From the NCBI GenBank assembly GCA_022768065.1, contig JALELS010000002.1:1-64000 (forward strand): a stretch of DNA of 64,000 bases, read 5' to 3'. The position numbers were made by a program, and so were the translations under genes. Position 1 is the stretch's first letter, and every line of letters starts with the position of its first letter. The notes below the pieces were generated by a model. It was not told the DNA's origin. It made no database searches and worked only from the letters and a program-made list of their open reading frames with translations. Origin of the DNA: Ruminococcus sp. Lineage in GTDB: Bacteria > Bacillota > Clostridia > Oscillospirales > Acutalibacteraceae. This document shows positions 50,971-59,423 of this stretch, one piece after another.

Positions 50971-52140
50971 ATGAGCGTTATCGACAGATTTTTAAAATAC
51001 ATCGAATTTGAAACCACATCGGACGAAAACAGCGAGAGCATACCCTCAACCGAAAATCAAACGGTTCTTGCGGATTACCTTGTAAAAGAGCTGAAATGTG
51101 CAGGCGTTACCGACGCATACCGCGATAAATACGGCTATGTTTACGGACACATACCGGCAACCGAAGGGCTTGAAAAAAGCCCTAAAATCGGGCTTATTTC
51201 ACATATGGATACTTCTCCCGACGTCAGCGGAAAAGACGTCAAAGCAAAAATAATTAAATTTGACGGTACTAACGCACCGATGATTGATAATAAATATTGG
51301 GGCGAGGACATTATAGTTACCGACCGCACAACTCTTCTCGGCGCGGATGACAAGGCCGGTGTAGCCGAAATAATCGAGGCGTGCCGTGAAATTTGCGATG
51401 ACGCAGAGCTTTGCCACGGCAAAATTTCAATTTGTTTCACACCCGACGAAGAAATAGGCAGAGGTGCCGACAAATTTGATTTTGCGGCTTTTGACGCGGA
51501 TTTTGCATACACCGTTGACGGTGGAGAGCTTGGCGGAATCGAGTATGAAAACTTTAACGCGGCAGGTGCAAAAATAACCTTTCACGGGGTAAACACACAT
51601 CCCGGTTCGGCAAAAAACAAAATGAAAAATGCTGTTTTGTATCTTGCGGAGTTTATAAATATGCTCCCTGCCGCCGAAACTCCCGCGCACACCGAGAATC
51701 GTGAAGGATTTTATCACGTTTCATCGGTTGACGGCAATGAAAGCGAAGCCGTTCTTCATATGATAATACGCGATCACGACACTCAAAAATTTAATGAACG
51801 CAAAAAATTTGTTGCGGAGCTTGCCGATTTTTTCAATCGCAAATACGGCGAAAATACGGTTTCGGCCGAGATAAAGGACAGCTATTACAATATGCTTGAA
51901 GTTATTAAAGAGCATACAGACATAGTAGAGCGGGCAAAAAATGCAATGCGCAAAGCCGGCGTTGAGCCGCAAATTTCACCGATACGCGGCGGAACCGACG
52001 GTGCAAGACTTTCGTTTGAGGGTCTGCCCTGCCCCAACCTCTCTACCGGCGGTATGAATTTCCACAGCATATACGAGGCTGTTTCGGTAAACGCAATGTT
52101 CAAAATGGTTGAAATCATCAAAAACATTATAAGCGAATAA
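50971..52140 (+). CDS. pepT: Peptidase T (tripeptidase)
   Basis: This 389-residue M20 metallopeptidase has the zinc-binding set: SHMDTSPDVSG (His and Asp), LLGADDKAGVAEI (bridging Asp), FTPDEEIGRGADKF (catalytic Glu pair), TVDGGELGGIEYENF (Asp), and a C-terminal GGTDGARLSFEGLPCPNLSTGG containing the conserved recognition strand, then NFHSIYE (His). It cleaves tripeptides at the N-terminus. Its location right after the opp operon fits further breakdown of imported peptides. Confidence 0.94.
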   Translation: MSVIDRFLKYIEFETTSDENSESIPSTENQTVLADYLVKELKCAGVTDAYRDKYGYVYGHIPATEGLEKSPKIGLISHMDTSPDVSGKDVKAKIIKFDGTNAPMIDNKYWGEDIIVTDRTTLLGADDKAGVAEIIEACREICDDAELCHGKISICFTPDEEIGRGADKFDFAAFDADFAYTVDGGELGGIEYENFNAAGAKITFHGVNTHPGSAKNKMKNAVLYLAEFINMLPAAETPAHTENREGFYHVSSVDGNESEAVLHMIIRDHDTQKFNERKKFVAELADFFNRKYGENTVSAEIKDSYYNMLEVIKEHTDIVERAKNAMRKAGVEPQISPIRGGTDGARLSFEGLPCPNLSTGGMNFHSIYEAVSVNAMFKMVEIIKNIISE

Positions 52141-52149
52141 AAAACAAAA

Positions 52150-52189
52150 AATCCCGTGAAAGCGCTGCCGCACATTCACGGGATTTTTA
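52150..52189. terminator. Bidirectional terminator
   Basis: AATCCCGTGAA and TTCACGGGATT, perfect 11-bp arms, between convergent genes and followed by TTTTATTAT. Confidence 0.88.
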
Positions 52190-52199
52190 TTATCGGAAC

Positions 52200-52598
52200 T
52201 TAAAAATTAACCGTTTCGCTCGGTTTTGTAAACGATGAAAAAACTGCGGTGGCATTTTTAAAATAGAACACCTGTGTATTTCCGTCGTCCGGGTCATACA
52301 TAGCCTTGAGCTCGGGGTATGCCTCAAGCATTGAAACGCGCGCCTCGCGGCGGTCATCTTCAACAAGCTCACCCGACACGCGAAGCCAATCGTCGCCGTT
52401 GCAGGCACAGATTTCCACATTGCCGTTTTCGGAAATTTGCTTTGACACCGCTTTCTTTTTGCCGGTTTGTATATACAGCTTACCCTCAAAAATATGAGCG
52501 GTTCCGAAAGGACGTACACGCGGCTTGTTGCCGTCTTCGGTTGCGAGATAATAGGTTCCCGCATCTTTTAAAAATTTGCATACATCGTTAATATTCAT
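52200..52598 (-). CDS. Pyridoxamine 5'-phosphate oxidase-like flavoprotein
   Basis: This 132-residue protein has the split-barrel PNPOx fold pattern: YLATEDGNKPRVRPFGTA near residue 18, then KLYIQTGKKKAVSKQI and VEICACNGDDWLRVSGELV. Such small proteins bind FMN or F420 and reduce varied substrates. The ATG follows AGGAGG. An ATG 11 codons upstream lies before that site. Its start codon overlaps the DUF4186 gene by four bases. Confidence 0.85.
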   Translation of the reverse strand: MNINDVCKFLKDAGTYYLATEDGNKPRVRPFGTAHIFEGKLYIQTGKKKAVSKQISENGNVEICACNGDDWLRVSGELVEDDRREARVSMLEAYPELKAMYDPDDGNTQVFYFKNATAVFSSFTKPSETVNF

Positions 52599-52957
52599 AA
52601 GCTTTTCCTCCTGTATTCTTTTTCTATCCAAGCCATTAACAGGTTAACTATCCGCCGTTGCTCGTCAGAAGTCAATTCCCTGCCCTTTTCAACGTGATAC
52701 CATTTATTCAGGCAGCCCCGACAGCAGCAGGCGCAAGCGTGCTGAGCCTTAAACACGGGGTGACCGCGCATGGGCGTTTGCTTACCGTCGTTTGGTATGA
52801 CCGCCGGCGCAAGACGGTTCTTTATAAAATCCTCCGCATGTCTTTTTATGGTATCAATACCCTTTTTATCAATATAACTTATATCCTCGTCGGACAGGTG
52901 AAATCTCGCTCTGAAATCAGACTTCTGAAGCCTTGAGAGCGCTTCGTCAACAGTCAC
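52595..52957 (-). CDS. DUF4186 protein
   Basis: This 120-residue protein matches DUF4186 as I recall it: LQKSDFRARFHLSDEDISYI, GIDTIKRHAEDFIKNRLAPA, then NDGKQTPMRGHPVF and AQHACACCCRGCLNKWY. The CACCCRGC cluster with nearby His suggests metal binding. Function is unknown. It is cotranslated with the PNPOx-like gene (ATGA overlap). Confidence 0.85.
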   Translation of the reverse strand: MTVDEALSRLQKSDFRARFHLSDEDISYIDKKGIDTIKRHAEDFIKNRLAPAVIPNDGKQTPMRGHPVFKAQHACACCCRGCLNKWYHVEKGRELTSDEQRRIVNLLMAWIEKEYRRKSL

Positions 52958-53037
52958 TTTTTGCGCCTCATCTCTTACTTATACAAATCAGCATACACCT
53001 ATTTTATAAATTTTACAAGTGTCGCCGAAGAGTGCCG

Positions 53038-54354
53038 TTATCTTGACAATTTTTCTTTTTTCATCATAATAACCGAATAAACAAATACGAGCACCTCTGT
53101 TACGGGCATTGCCCACCAAACGGCGCTGCCGCCGAAAGCGACCGGTAACAAAAGTATCAGGGCACCGCTTATAACTATACCCCTTGCGACGGAAATAACA
53201 AGAGAAATCTTAGCTCTCATAATCGCCTGGAAATAGTACGTTGAATAGATATTAAACGGCAGCAGTACAAATGAAATCGCATAAATTCTGATGATTTTCG
53301 GAGCTATTGACAGCACCTCGGGGGTGGGCGTCATAAACAGCTTTATAAACACCTGCGGCATAGCCATTGCGAGGACAGTCCAAATAATACCGAAAACGGC
53401 GGCGGTTATAATGTTGTATTTCAGCATCGTTTTAATCCGCGCCGTAAGTCCCGCGCCGAAATTACGCGAAATTACGGGCTGTGCCGCCTGACCTATACCG
53501 TAAGAGCAGCACTGCACCAATGTACTTACCACAACTATCACTCCGTAAACCGCAAGTGCGTCCGTGCCGAGATACTCCATTACACGGCGGTTAAACAGCA
53601 TTGTGGCTATACCCATTGCCACGTCAACTATAAACGAAGAAAATCCGTTGACGCTTATCATTTTAAAGCTGTTAAATATTCTGCGCGGCTTTACGAATTT
53701 CAATGTATTCTTTTTGCCGATAAAATGCGTAAGCATCACAAGTACGGACATAGAAGCACCCATTGCCGTTGCGATTCCGGCGCCCTTAATGCCCATATCC
53801 AATGTGAACACAAAGAAATAATCGCCGAAAACATTAAATATGCCGCCGAAAATTACGGCTTTAGTGGCTCTGCCGGGGTCGCCGTCATTACGGAGAAACG
53901 ACGAGAGCAGATTTGTAAACACATATACGGGAACGGTGAGCTTGGGCGCTACAAGATATTGTTTGCAGAGCGGCATAAGCGCGTCGTTGGCACCGAAAAG
54001 CCTGAGAAGAGGCTCTTCAAAGACCCAGACTGCCACCCAAAGTATCAGCGAAAGCGAAATTCCGAGTATAAAAGCGGAGGTAAAATATCCGTTTGCCTCT
54101 TTTTCATCATCGCGTTCTCCCCTTGCGACGGCATAAATAACGGAACCGCCTATACCGCACAAAAGACCGAAGCTGTAAATTATATTCCATATCGGAGAAA
54201 TTACCGCCATGGCAGCCGAGCCGTCGGGTCCGTGATACTGCCCGACCATAGCCATATCAACAAGTCCGTAAATGCACGCTATCAGCGCACTTCCGAATGA
54301 AGCTATAAAAAATTTGCGGTAAAGCTTACCGACATTATCCTTTAAAAGGTCCAT
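53038..54354 (-). CDS. MATE-family efflux transporter with leader-ORF attenuator
   Basis: This 438-residue protein has twelve membrane helices. It starts LYRKFFIASFGSALIACIYG, has VDMAMVGQYHGPDGSAAMAV, SSFLRNDGDPGRATKAVIFG and the second-half GIGQAAQPVISRNFGAG, typical of the MepA/NorM-like MATE group. The 5' leader contains a complete promoter, a 20-codon ORF and a terminator that overlaps an antiterminator stem, suggesting induction by a translation inhibitor. AAGGAGG precedes the ATG. Confidence 0.92.
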   Translation of the reverse strand: MDLLKDNVGKLYRKFFIASFGSALIACIYGLVDMAMVGQYHGPDGSAAMAVISPIWNIIYSFGLLCGIGGSVIYAVARGERDDEKEANGYFTSAFILGISLSLILWVAVWVFEEPLLRLFGANDALMPLCKQYLVAPKLTVPVYVFTNLLSSFLRNDGDPGRATKAVIFGGIFNVFGDYFFVFTLDMGIKGAGIATAMGASMSVLVMLTHFIGKKNTLKFVKPRRIFNSFKMISVNGFSSFIVDVAMGIATMLFNRRVMEYLGTDALAVYGVIVVVSTLVQCCSYGIGQAAQPVISRNFGAGLTARIKTMLKYNIITAAVFGIIWTVLAMAMPQVFIKLFMTPTPEVLSIAPKIIRIYAISFVLLPFNIYSTYYFQAIMRAKISLVISVARGIVISGALILLLPVAFGGSAVWWAMPVTEVLVFVYSVIMMKKEKLSR

Positions 54355-54370
54355 AACTCCTCCTTAAATA

Positions 54371-54433
54371 TTAAAAAAGCCGGATATGGAACGGGCATTT
54401 CAGCCTGCACCTTATCCGGCTTGTTATTTCCAT
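54371..54433 (-). CDS. Attenuator leader peptide, 20 codons
   Basis: The ORF begins MEITSRIRCRLK, then CPFHIRLF, and ends in TAA within the T-run of the terminator, 16 bases before the MATE start. A GGAGG site lies about 11 bases before its ATG. The frame runs through the whole terminator. A ribosome stalled on the first codons would cover the terminator's 5' arm and allow read-through. The basic, Cys-containing sequence is not one I can place by name. Confidence 0.65.
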   Translation of the reverse strand: MEITSRIRCRLKCPFHIRLF

Positions 54434-54450
54434 ACGATAACCAGCCCTCC
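54375..54450 (-). promoter_or_regulatory. Transcription attenuator before the MATE gene
   Basis: Terminator arms AAGCCGGATA (54413-54422) and TATCCGGCTT (54377-54386) are followed by TTTTTT. An alternative stem, GGCTGGTTAT (54437-54446) with ATAACAAGCC (54418-54427), shares the AAGCC bases and cannot form at the same time. The leader ATG lies in the loop of the alternative stem. Confidence 0.75.
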
Positions 54451-54464
54451 GAGTGAGCTATTGT

Positions 54465-54493
54465 ATTGTATCAACTTTTATAATCAAAGTCAA
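54465..54493 (-). promoter_or_regulatory. Promoter of the MATE leader
   Basis: TTGACT and TACAAT on the minus strand are exactly 17 bases apart, giving a leader of about 100 bases before the MATE ATG. Confidence 0.75.
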
Positions 54494-54602
54494 GAATTTT
54501 CACAGAGCAGGAAATCTAAAATGACTGTATGTTTATAAGCCTTAATGCTACTGCCGCTTTAGATAATACACATCATATGTGCAGAATATATATAACTTGA
54601 TT

Positions 54603-54914
54603 TTACTGATTCATTTTTTCAAGTATTTCTCTGCAATATCTGATTTCGGCTTCGGAAAAAAGCGGTGCATACTTAGGGTTACAGACAGAAGCTTCCATAG
54701 ATAAGTCTAAACGCCTGTTAGCCCATAGTGTGGAAAGCCCCTCTGCCGGATTTCCCCTTTTTTGCGCATTTGCTATCAGCCGCCGTGCAGTTTCAACACC
54801 GCCATATCGTGCCAACATCTGATTAAAGCGTGTCGGATTATACCCGCACGTTTTTTTCGCCTCAATCATTTTGGACCGTAATTCTTCTTCAAATTCTATT
54901 GCCAATTTATCCAT
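54603..54914 (-). CDS. Small protein of unknown function, 103 residues
   Basis: The predicted protein is largely helical: an N-terminal FEEELRSKMIEAKK helix, a middle GYNPTRFNQMLARYGGVETARRLI segment (outline), and then AEGLSTLWANRRLDLSMEASV. The last pattern recurs in small proteins often encoded near DNA-modification or defence genes, but I know no function for it. The ATG is chosen for the AAGGCGG site. The open frame continues 31 codons upstream without one. Confidence 0.65.
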   Translation of the reverse strand: MDKLAIEFEEELRSKMIEAKKTCGYNPTRFNQMLARYGGVETARRLIANAQKRGNPAEGLSTLWANRRLDLSMEASVCNPKYAPLFSEAEIRYCREILEKMNQ

Positions 54915-55080
54915 ATAATAACCGCCTTTTATATTTTTGTTAAATTCTTTATACGACTTTCTCTTTGTTAAAACAAAACAGTCCGCCCCCACACCCAAAT
55001 GGTACACAGTAGGATTTAATACGGATTTTTAAACAAAATATCATACCAAAATCTAAGAAAAAGAGTAAGTAAAAAACATA

Positions 55081-55827
55081 TCATAATTTTTCTGCATACT
55101 CCTTGGTAAGAATCAACTCGCCGCGCCCATTTTCGGCTATACCTGCCCACTCTAAAACTGCCGCCAAAACAAATACGGGATCAAAAACAGAGTCACCTGT
55201 TTTTCGTCCGCGGTGAATTGCAACCGTTCCGACTACGGTATTTTCCTCGCAACCCGGTTCTCCGAGTTTACAGTTTCTGCCGTTTCCTTTTTTTGCGCTG
55301 CCGCTCTGTCTGTAAAGCAAATCAACAATATCGTCAAACACCGTATAATCATACGCAGGCTTAATCGGTAACTTATCGCTTGTAAATGTTGTTCCGTCCG
55401 GTTCTGCGTAAATCTCACAAGGAAGTCCTCTTGCTGTATATACGGTTACATGACCGCCGTGTTCTTTTAACTTTGCTTTGATGATTTCGGACGCGAGGTT
55501 ACTTGTATAATCTACATTCATACAACTCACATCAGGTTCCTTGGGGAACGCATCACTCGTCGCGCCGCCGAGATTTAAGGCTTCAAGCAAGTCATCCAAT
55601 TTCTTTTTAGCTGTCGGATATGATATTTGCATATCGGATTGTACCCCTTTCATATTTCCTCTGTTCTTTAAAAAAGCTGTTAGGAACTCAAGTTGATCGC
55701 TGTCGAGCAGATCAAAAGCACTAAGGTCAAATATATTTCTGAGCTCCATTCCGCAATCGGGACACCGCAGTGTAATAATTTGTAAAGCTCCGTGGCATGC
55801 GGGACATTTTGAAATAAGTCTATTCAT
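55081..55827 (-). CDS. DUF2089-type zinc-finger protein
   Basis: This 248-residue protein starts with a zinc finger (CPACHGALQ then CPDCGMEL), then the DUF2089 helical part DSDQLEFLTAFLKNRGNMKG and YPTAKKKLDDLLEALNLG, which looks like a helix-turn-helix. The C-terminal ~150 residues are an extra domain that I cannot assign, longer than the usual ~120-residue DUF2089 proteins. A perfect-consensus promoter and a long inverted repeat lie just upstream, compatible with autoregulation. Confidence 0.82.
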   Translation of the reverse strand: MNRLISKCPACHGALQIITLRCPDCGMELRNIFDLSAFDLLDSDQLEFLTAFLKNRGNMKGVQSDMQISYPTAKKKLDDLLEALNLGGATSDAFPKEPDVSCMNVDYTSNLASEIIKAKLKEHGGHVTVYTARGLPCEIYAEPDGTTFTSDKLPIKPAYDYTVFDDIVDLLYRQSGSAKKGNGRNCKLGEPGCEENTVVGTVAIHRGRKTGDSVFDPVFVLAAVLEWAGIAENGRGELILTKEYAEKL

Positions 55828-55850
55828 TTACAATCACCTCTTATGTTTAC

Positions 55851-55907
55851 ATTATATAATTAGACTACAAATTTGTCAATATAGTATTTAATGATTTTAA
55901 ATACTAT
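55851..55907 (-). promoter_or_regulatory. DUF2089 gene promoter with adjacent inverted repeat
   Basis: TTGACA (55874-55879) and TATAAT (55851-55856) are 17 bases apart on the minus strand, a full consensus. Immediately upstream of the -35, ATAGTATTTAA-TGATT-TTAAATACTAT (55881-55907) is a perfect 11-bp inverted repeat. The rest of the ~240-base gap shows only the M28 terminator. Confidence 0.75.
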
Positions 55908-56008
55908 TTTCGGATGTAAAAGGATATTTGTTTCTATTTTTTGTAAGATCTAAGAAATCCAACTAAAAATACTTCCCAACATACCGTAAATTATATGGCA
56001 AAAAAACA

Positions 56009-56041
56009 AGAGAACATATCCGGCAATGAGATATGTCCTCT
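56009..56041 (-). terminator. Terminator of the M28 peptidase gene
   Basis: AGAGAACATATC and GATATGTCCTCT pair with one mismatch and are followed on the minus strand by TTGTTTTTTT. Confidence 0.85.
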
Positions 56042-56066
56042 GATTTTCATGTAATTAACCCTATTA

Positions 56067-57491
56067 TTATACTTTTCCTATACCCAATGTATACTTATCT
56101 GCTTTTCCTATTTGATGTGCCGTCATCTCATCGAGCCGCTCCGCCAGCTTTATAAAAGTAACGGTCTGCTCATACATCAGCTGCGGGTCGAATTTTTCCA
56201 TCTCATGGGTCGGGCTTTCGGCGCACAGATAATCGGGCGACGTTACGAGTGATATTTCGGGTATTCCGACATTAAAGAACGGCTGTCCCTCGCCGAAATG
56301 CAGGAAATTGTGTCCGCGCAACGTCACGGTACGTATATGCTCTCTGTCCTTTATACACTCAAAATACACGTCATCCAGAGTTTTATTGCCTGTGTATACC
56401 TCTTCTATATCAATATCGTTCGTTTTCTGATAAACGCCGTTCACATCTTTCCATTCGGTACAGCCGAGATGTTCGGGGGTGAGCGCCGCAACTGCTTTAA
56501 TATGTCCGTGTTTTCCGTCCCAAAGCGGTTTATTGTCATACAGCCAAAGAGACGTTGCCTGATCCGACATACCGCCCGGTTTTTTGAAATTCGGGAGACG
56601 GAAATGCCCCGTTACAAACACAAATATCAACGTTCTCTGCGGCGGATGCTCTTTAAAATACTTCATCATGGCGAGCATTGACAAAGCGCCGTTTTCTTCA
56701 ACACAATTCACGCCGTCGGTATGTGTGTTTATAACAACGGCTTCATTTGGGATTACACCCTTAATTATCGAACAAAATGACTCAGATACCGCATTTTTCT
56801 CTTTTTCGGCTGTTAACACAAGTGTTGCGCTCTGCTTTTTTTCAGCCGCAGATAGAACCTTTTCTCCGTCATGGCTGTTTACCCAAAGCGCGGGAATGCC
56901 CTGATACCCGAGAATAAAGTTAAGATATTGCCCCTCAACCATTGCGTCGGACATATCCTCCCAAATGCATATTACGCCCTTTACGCCCTTTTGGGCGGCG
57001 ACTTTAAGAAACGGGAATTTCACAAAAGCCGCGGCAACGGGTCCTTTATAATATTTCGGTATGGTCGTTCCCTCGGGAAACGCTCTTTTTTGGTCAAATG
57101 CAACGCCCGAATACGTACTTTTGAAATCCTTGACCTTAACTACGGCTATCTTACCGTGGGCAATTCCGAATCCCATATGCTTTGCGTGAACTCTTACAAG
57201 CTCGCCGGTTACGCCGTTTTCATCCGTATCGCCGGAATACGGGAACGGGGAAGAAACGTGAACGTCAACATTGCCGGTATCGGTATGGAGGGTTATTGAG
57301 CTTTTTTCTGCCTGCCATCTGTCAAAAGTATAATAGTCGCTCTTAGTTTCAAATCCCATTTTATGTATCTCGTCTTTTAAAAAGGCTATAAAATCATTTT
57401 GCCCTTTTGAGCCGGTTGTTCTGGAACCGAAGCTGTTCATTTTTTTTACATTTTCCAAAAGTTCTTCTTTGGTGAAGGGATACTCCGTCAT
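56067..57491 (-). CDS. M28-family metallopeptidase-like protein
   Basis: This 474-residue protein has a protease-associated-like insert (residues ~70-215) and the M28 catalytic region with VVINTHTDGVNCVEENGALSMLAMM (outline), where His and Asp bind zinc and the Glu-Glu pair is catalytic. RTLIFVFVTGHF follows, then LHFGEGQPFFNVGIPEISLV near the C-terminus. There is no signal peptide, so it may be cytoplasmic, which is unusual for M28 aminopeptidases. It is monocistronic and divergent from the esterase gene. Confidence 0.85.
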   Translation of the reverse strand: MTEYPFTKEELLENVKKMNSFGSRTTGSKGQNDFIAFLKDEIHKMGFETKSDYYTFDRWQAEKSSITLHTDTGNVDVHVSSPFPYSGDTDENGVTGELVRVHAKHMGFGIAHGKIAVVKVKDFKSTYSGVAFDQKRAFPEGTTIPKYYKGPVAAAFVKFPFLKVAAQKGVKGVICIWEDMSDAMVEGQYLNFILGYQGIPALWVNSHDGEKVLSAAEKKQSATLVLTAEKEKNAVSESFCSIIKGVIPNEAVVINTHTDGVNCVEENGALSMLAMMKYFKEHPPQRTLIFVFVTGHFRLPNFKKPGGMSDQATSLWLYDNKPLWDGKHGHIKAVAALTPEHLGCTEWKDVNGVYQKTNDIDIEEVYTGNKTLDDVYFECIKDREHIRTVTLRGHNFLHFGEGQPFFNVGIPEISLVTSPDYLCAESPTHEMEKFDPQLMYEQTVTFIKLAERLDEMTAHQIGKADKYTLGIGKV

Positions 57492-57527
57492 TTTGTCGGC
57501 CTTCTTTCAAAATTTTTGGGACAAACC

Positions 57528-57570
57528 GTGAAAAAGTGTTGATAAATAAGCTCTTTTGGGACTTTTTCAC
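57528..57570. repeat. Inverted repeat in the M28 leader
   Basis: GTGAAAAAGT and ACTTTTTCAC are separated by 23 bases, 40-80 bases before the M28 ATG. TCCCAAAA occurs twice nearby on the minus strand. No T-run follows. It is probably a leader RNA stem or an operator. Confidence 0.5.
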
Positions 57571-57709
57571 AGTCAAATTCAAAGAGATTGTAACACAATA
57601 AACTAAAGTTTTCAACAACGGGTTAAACCTATCTTGAGGACGCCGAAATTCTTGAATTAACGACCGCTGTAAAGTATAATATGAAATACAATTTAAACGG
57701 AGCGTGCGT

Positions 57710-58837
57710 ATGAAAAAGAATTTTGATAATAAATGGTACAGCGATGAATTTTTAAACGAATTAAAAAATACCGCCTACCGGGAAACAGACGGAAATTTAA
57801 CTTACACGGTTAAGTATGCGCCCGACGCCGTATCCAAATACGGCATAGATCCGCGTATGCTCGGCGGTCCCATAGGCAAAATGGCAAAGTATCTTAAAGC
57901 AGTACCCGATTTTGTTTTTAACCGAATTCATATGAGGATAAATTCAAAGTCTCTTGAATTTTTCAGAAAAGGGTGCGACAGAATATCCTATGCGAACTGC
58001 CACATTAACGGCGTAAGCCTTAAGGACGCGCATATAAAATCCGCCGACGGATTTAAAATACCGATAAGGATTTACAAAAATCCCGATTGTGAAAAAACAA
58101 GGGCTCTGCTTATATTTATTCACGGGGGCGCGTTTGTAGGAGGATCTCTTGAACCTTATGACGAGAGCTTAAAAATGTTCGTCGACAAATTCGGTATAAA
58201 AGCGGTAAGCATAGCCTATCGGCTTTTGCCCGAAAACGCCTACCCTGCTCCATATAACGACTGCTTTGATGCAGTCGATTACATAAGTAAAAATACCGAC
58301 GAATTCGGCGTTGACAAAGACAAAATTTTCATATGCGGTGACAGCGCCGGAGGAAACATAGCTCAGGCATGCACAACAAAATACAGGGGAACCGATGTAA
58401 TCAGAGCACAGCTTCTTTTGTATCCCACGCTCAATGCTTTCGGATTTACCGACAAGTATTACAGAAAGGGTCTTTCGGATTACACCTTTGAGCCTACTCA
58501 AAAGGCGCTTTCAAAGGGCGTTGTCAGGCAAATGCAAATGCTGACAAATTGCAATTTAAAGCAAATAGGAATAAACTCGCCCGACGAATATAACAACCCG
58601 TACAGTTATTCGGCAGGCGGAAACGCACCTACTTTCATCACCGCAGGCGCGCTTGATTACCTGAAAAAGGACGCAGTTGCCTGGGCACACAAATTAAAAG
58701 ACGCAGGGGTAAAACAAGAACTCGTAATCTACAACGGTCTCGGCCACGGATATCTCAACGCAACCGGCGTATTCCCACAGGCAGAGGACGTCATAGACGA
58801 AATGGGCAAATTCATATATACGATTTTGGGAGAGTAA
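57710..58837 (+). CDS. Alpha/beta hydrolase, hormone-sensitive-lipase type
   Basis: This protein of about 375 residues has an N-terminal cap (~1-130) and the HSL-type hydrolase core. The core shows the oxyanion motif IFIHGGAFVGGS, nucleophile Ser in ICGDSAGGNIAQ, Asp in AGALDYLKKDA and His in NGLGHGYLNATG. It should hydrolyse carboxyl esters. The substrate is unknown. The ATG lies seven bases after GGAG. An in-frame GTG two codons upstream is too close to that site. Confidence 0.9.
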   Translation: MKKNFDNKWYSDEFLNELKNTAYRETDGNLTYTVKYAPDAVSKYGIDPRMLGGPIGKMAKYLKAVPDFVFNRIHMRINSKSLEFFRKGCDRISYANCHINGVSLKDAHIKSADGFKIPIRIYKNPDCEKTRALLIFIHGGAFVGGSLEPYDESLKMFVDKFGIKAVSIAYRLLPENAYPAPYNDCFDAVDYISKNTDEFGVDKDKIFICGDSAGGNIAQACTTKYRGTDVIRAQLLLYPTLNAFGFTDKYYRKGLSDYTFEPTQKALSKGVVRQMQMLTNCNLKQIGINSPDEYNNPYSYSAGGNAPTFITAGALDYLKKDAVAWAHKLKDAGVKQELVIYNGLGHGYLNATGVFPQAEDVIDEMGKFIYTILGE

Positions 58838-58891
58838 CCACAGAATTTTAGTTCGGCTAAGTTCTCGCGAAACTTTTGAACAAAGAAAAAG

Positions 58892-58927
58892 TGCCCGAAT
58901 ATTGCCGTAAAAAGCAGTATTCGGGCA
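58892..58927 (+). terminator. First hairpin after the esterase gene
   Basis: TGCCCGAATA and TATTCGGGCA pair perfectly around a 16-nt loop and are followed by AAAAAA, so it may act mainly on the minus strand. Confidence 0.6.
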
Positions 58928-58935
58928 TAAAAAAT

Positions 58936-58966
58936 AACCTCGGAACACGAATGTTCCGAGGTTTTG
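58936..58966. terminator. Second hairpin, bidirectional terminator
   Basis: AACCTCGGAACA and its perfect complement surround CGAA, with A- and T-rich flanks. It lies at the boundary between the GC-richer core and the AT-rich island. Confidence 0.8.
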
Positions 58967-59019
58967 TCTAATCACTATAAAATAGATTTTTTGTTTATTT
59001 TCAATAGGAATACGAACCC

Positions 59020-59033
59020 GTGCAAGCTTGCAC
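59020..59033. repeat. 14-bp perfect palindrome at the island boundary
   Basis: GTGCAAGCTTGCAC reads the same on both strands and lies just before the first decayed gene of the AT-rich island. Its role is unknown. Confidence 0.5.
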
Positions 59034-59044
59034 AGAGTTAATTA

Positions 59045-59423
59045 TTATGATTGCTCTTCTCGTGAATCGATATTATTTCTACCGGTATATTTACCTGATA
59101 ATATTGCTATTTGCGTTTCAAGTTCTCTAATCAATTGCAAGTCACTAGCCTCCGCTAATAGTATTTGCGGCATAATAAATTGCGACATAAATATCTTAGC
59201 AACTGATGTATCTCTTTTTCTTAACTCTACTATTTTCTCTATAGCGTTTTTTCTGTCTAAAGGTCCATTGTCATAATAATCTTGATTGCCCTTCGTTAAT
59301 ATCTTTCAAATTTGAGATATTATTGTGCAATATATCGAGCAATTTTTCTTGCTCATAATGTTCTGAAAACCAATCAAGAACATTGCCAAGAATTTCATTT
59401 TGTCTTACATTTGAAATATCCAA
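59045..59423 (-). pseudogene. Frameshifted small gene of unknown function
   Basis: A TTG start behind GGGGG opens a frame reading LDISNVRQNEILGNVLDWF... for 50 codons. After a one-base shift near 59290 it continues as NQDYYDNGPLDRKNAIEKI and ends ...NNIDSREEQS before TAA. Together these give ~126 residues, mostly helical. The 379-base length is one more than a multiple of three. I do not recognise the family. It overlaps the NlpC/P60 fragment by 19 bases. Confidence 0.55.

Noticed and set aside
54375-54493. Known metabolite riboswitch before the MATE gene
   Set aside because: The leader does not match the guanidine, TPP, FMN, THF, ZTP, preQ1 or fluoride consensus sequences that I could recall. 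The ORF plus competing stems explains it better.
57394-57618. 74-residue minus-strand ORF across the M28 start
   Set aside because: It overlaps the M28 coding region in another frame and has no clear start site. The leader part contains the inverted repeat instead.
59028-59276. 82-residue plus-strand ORF
   Set aside because: The opposite strand carries a better coding frame (the frameshifted gene), and this one has no ribosome binding site.
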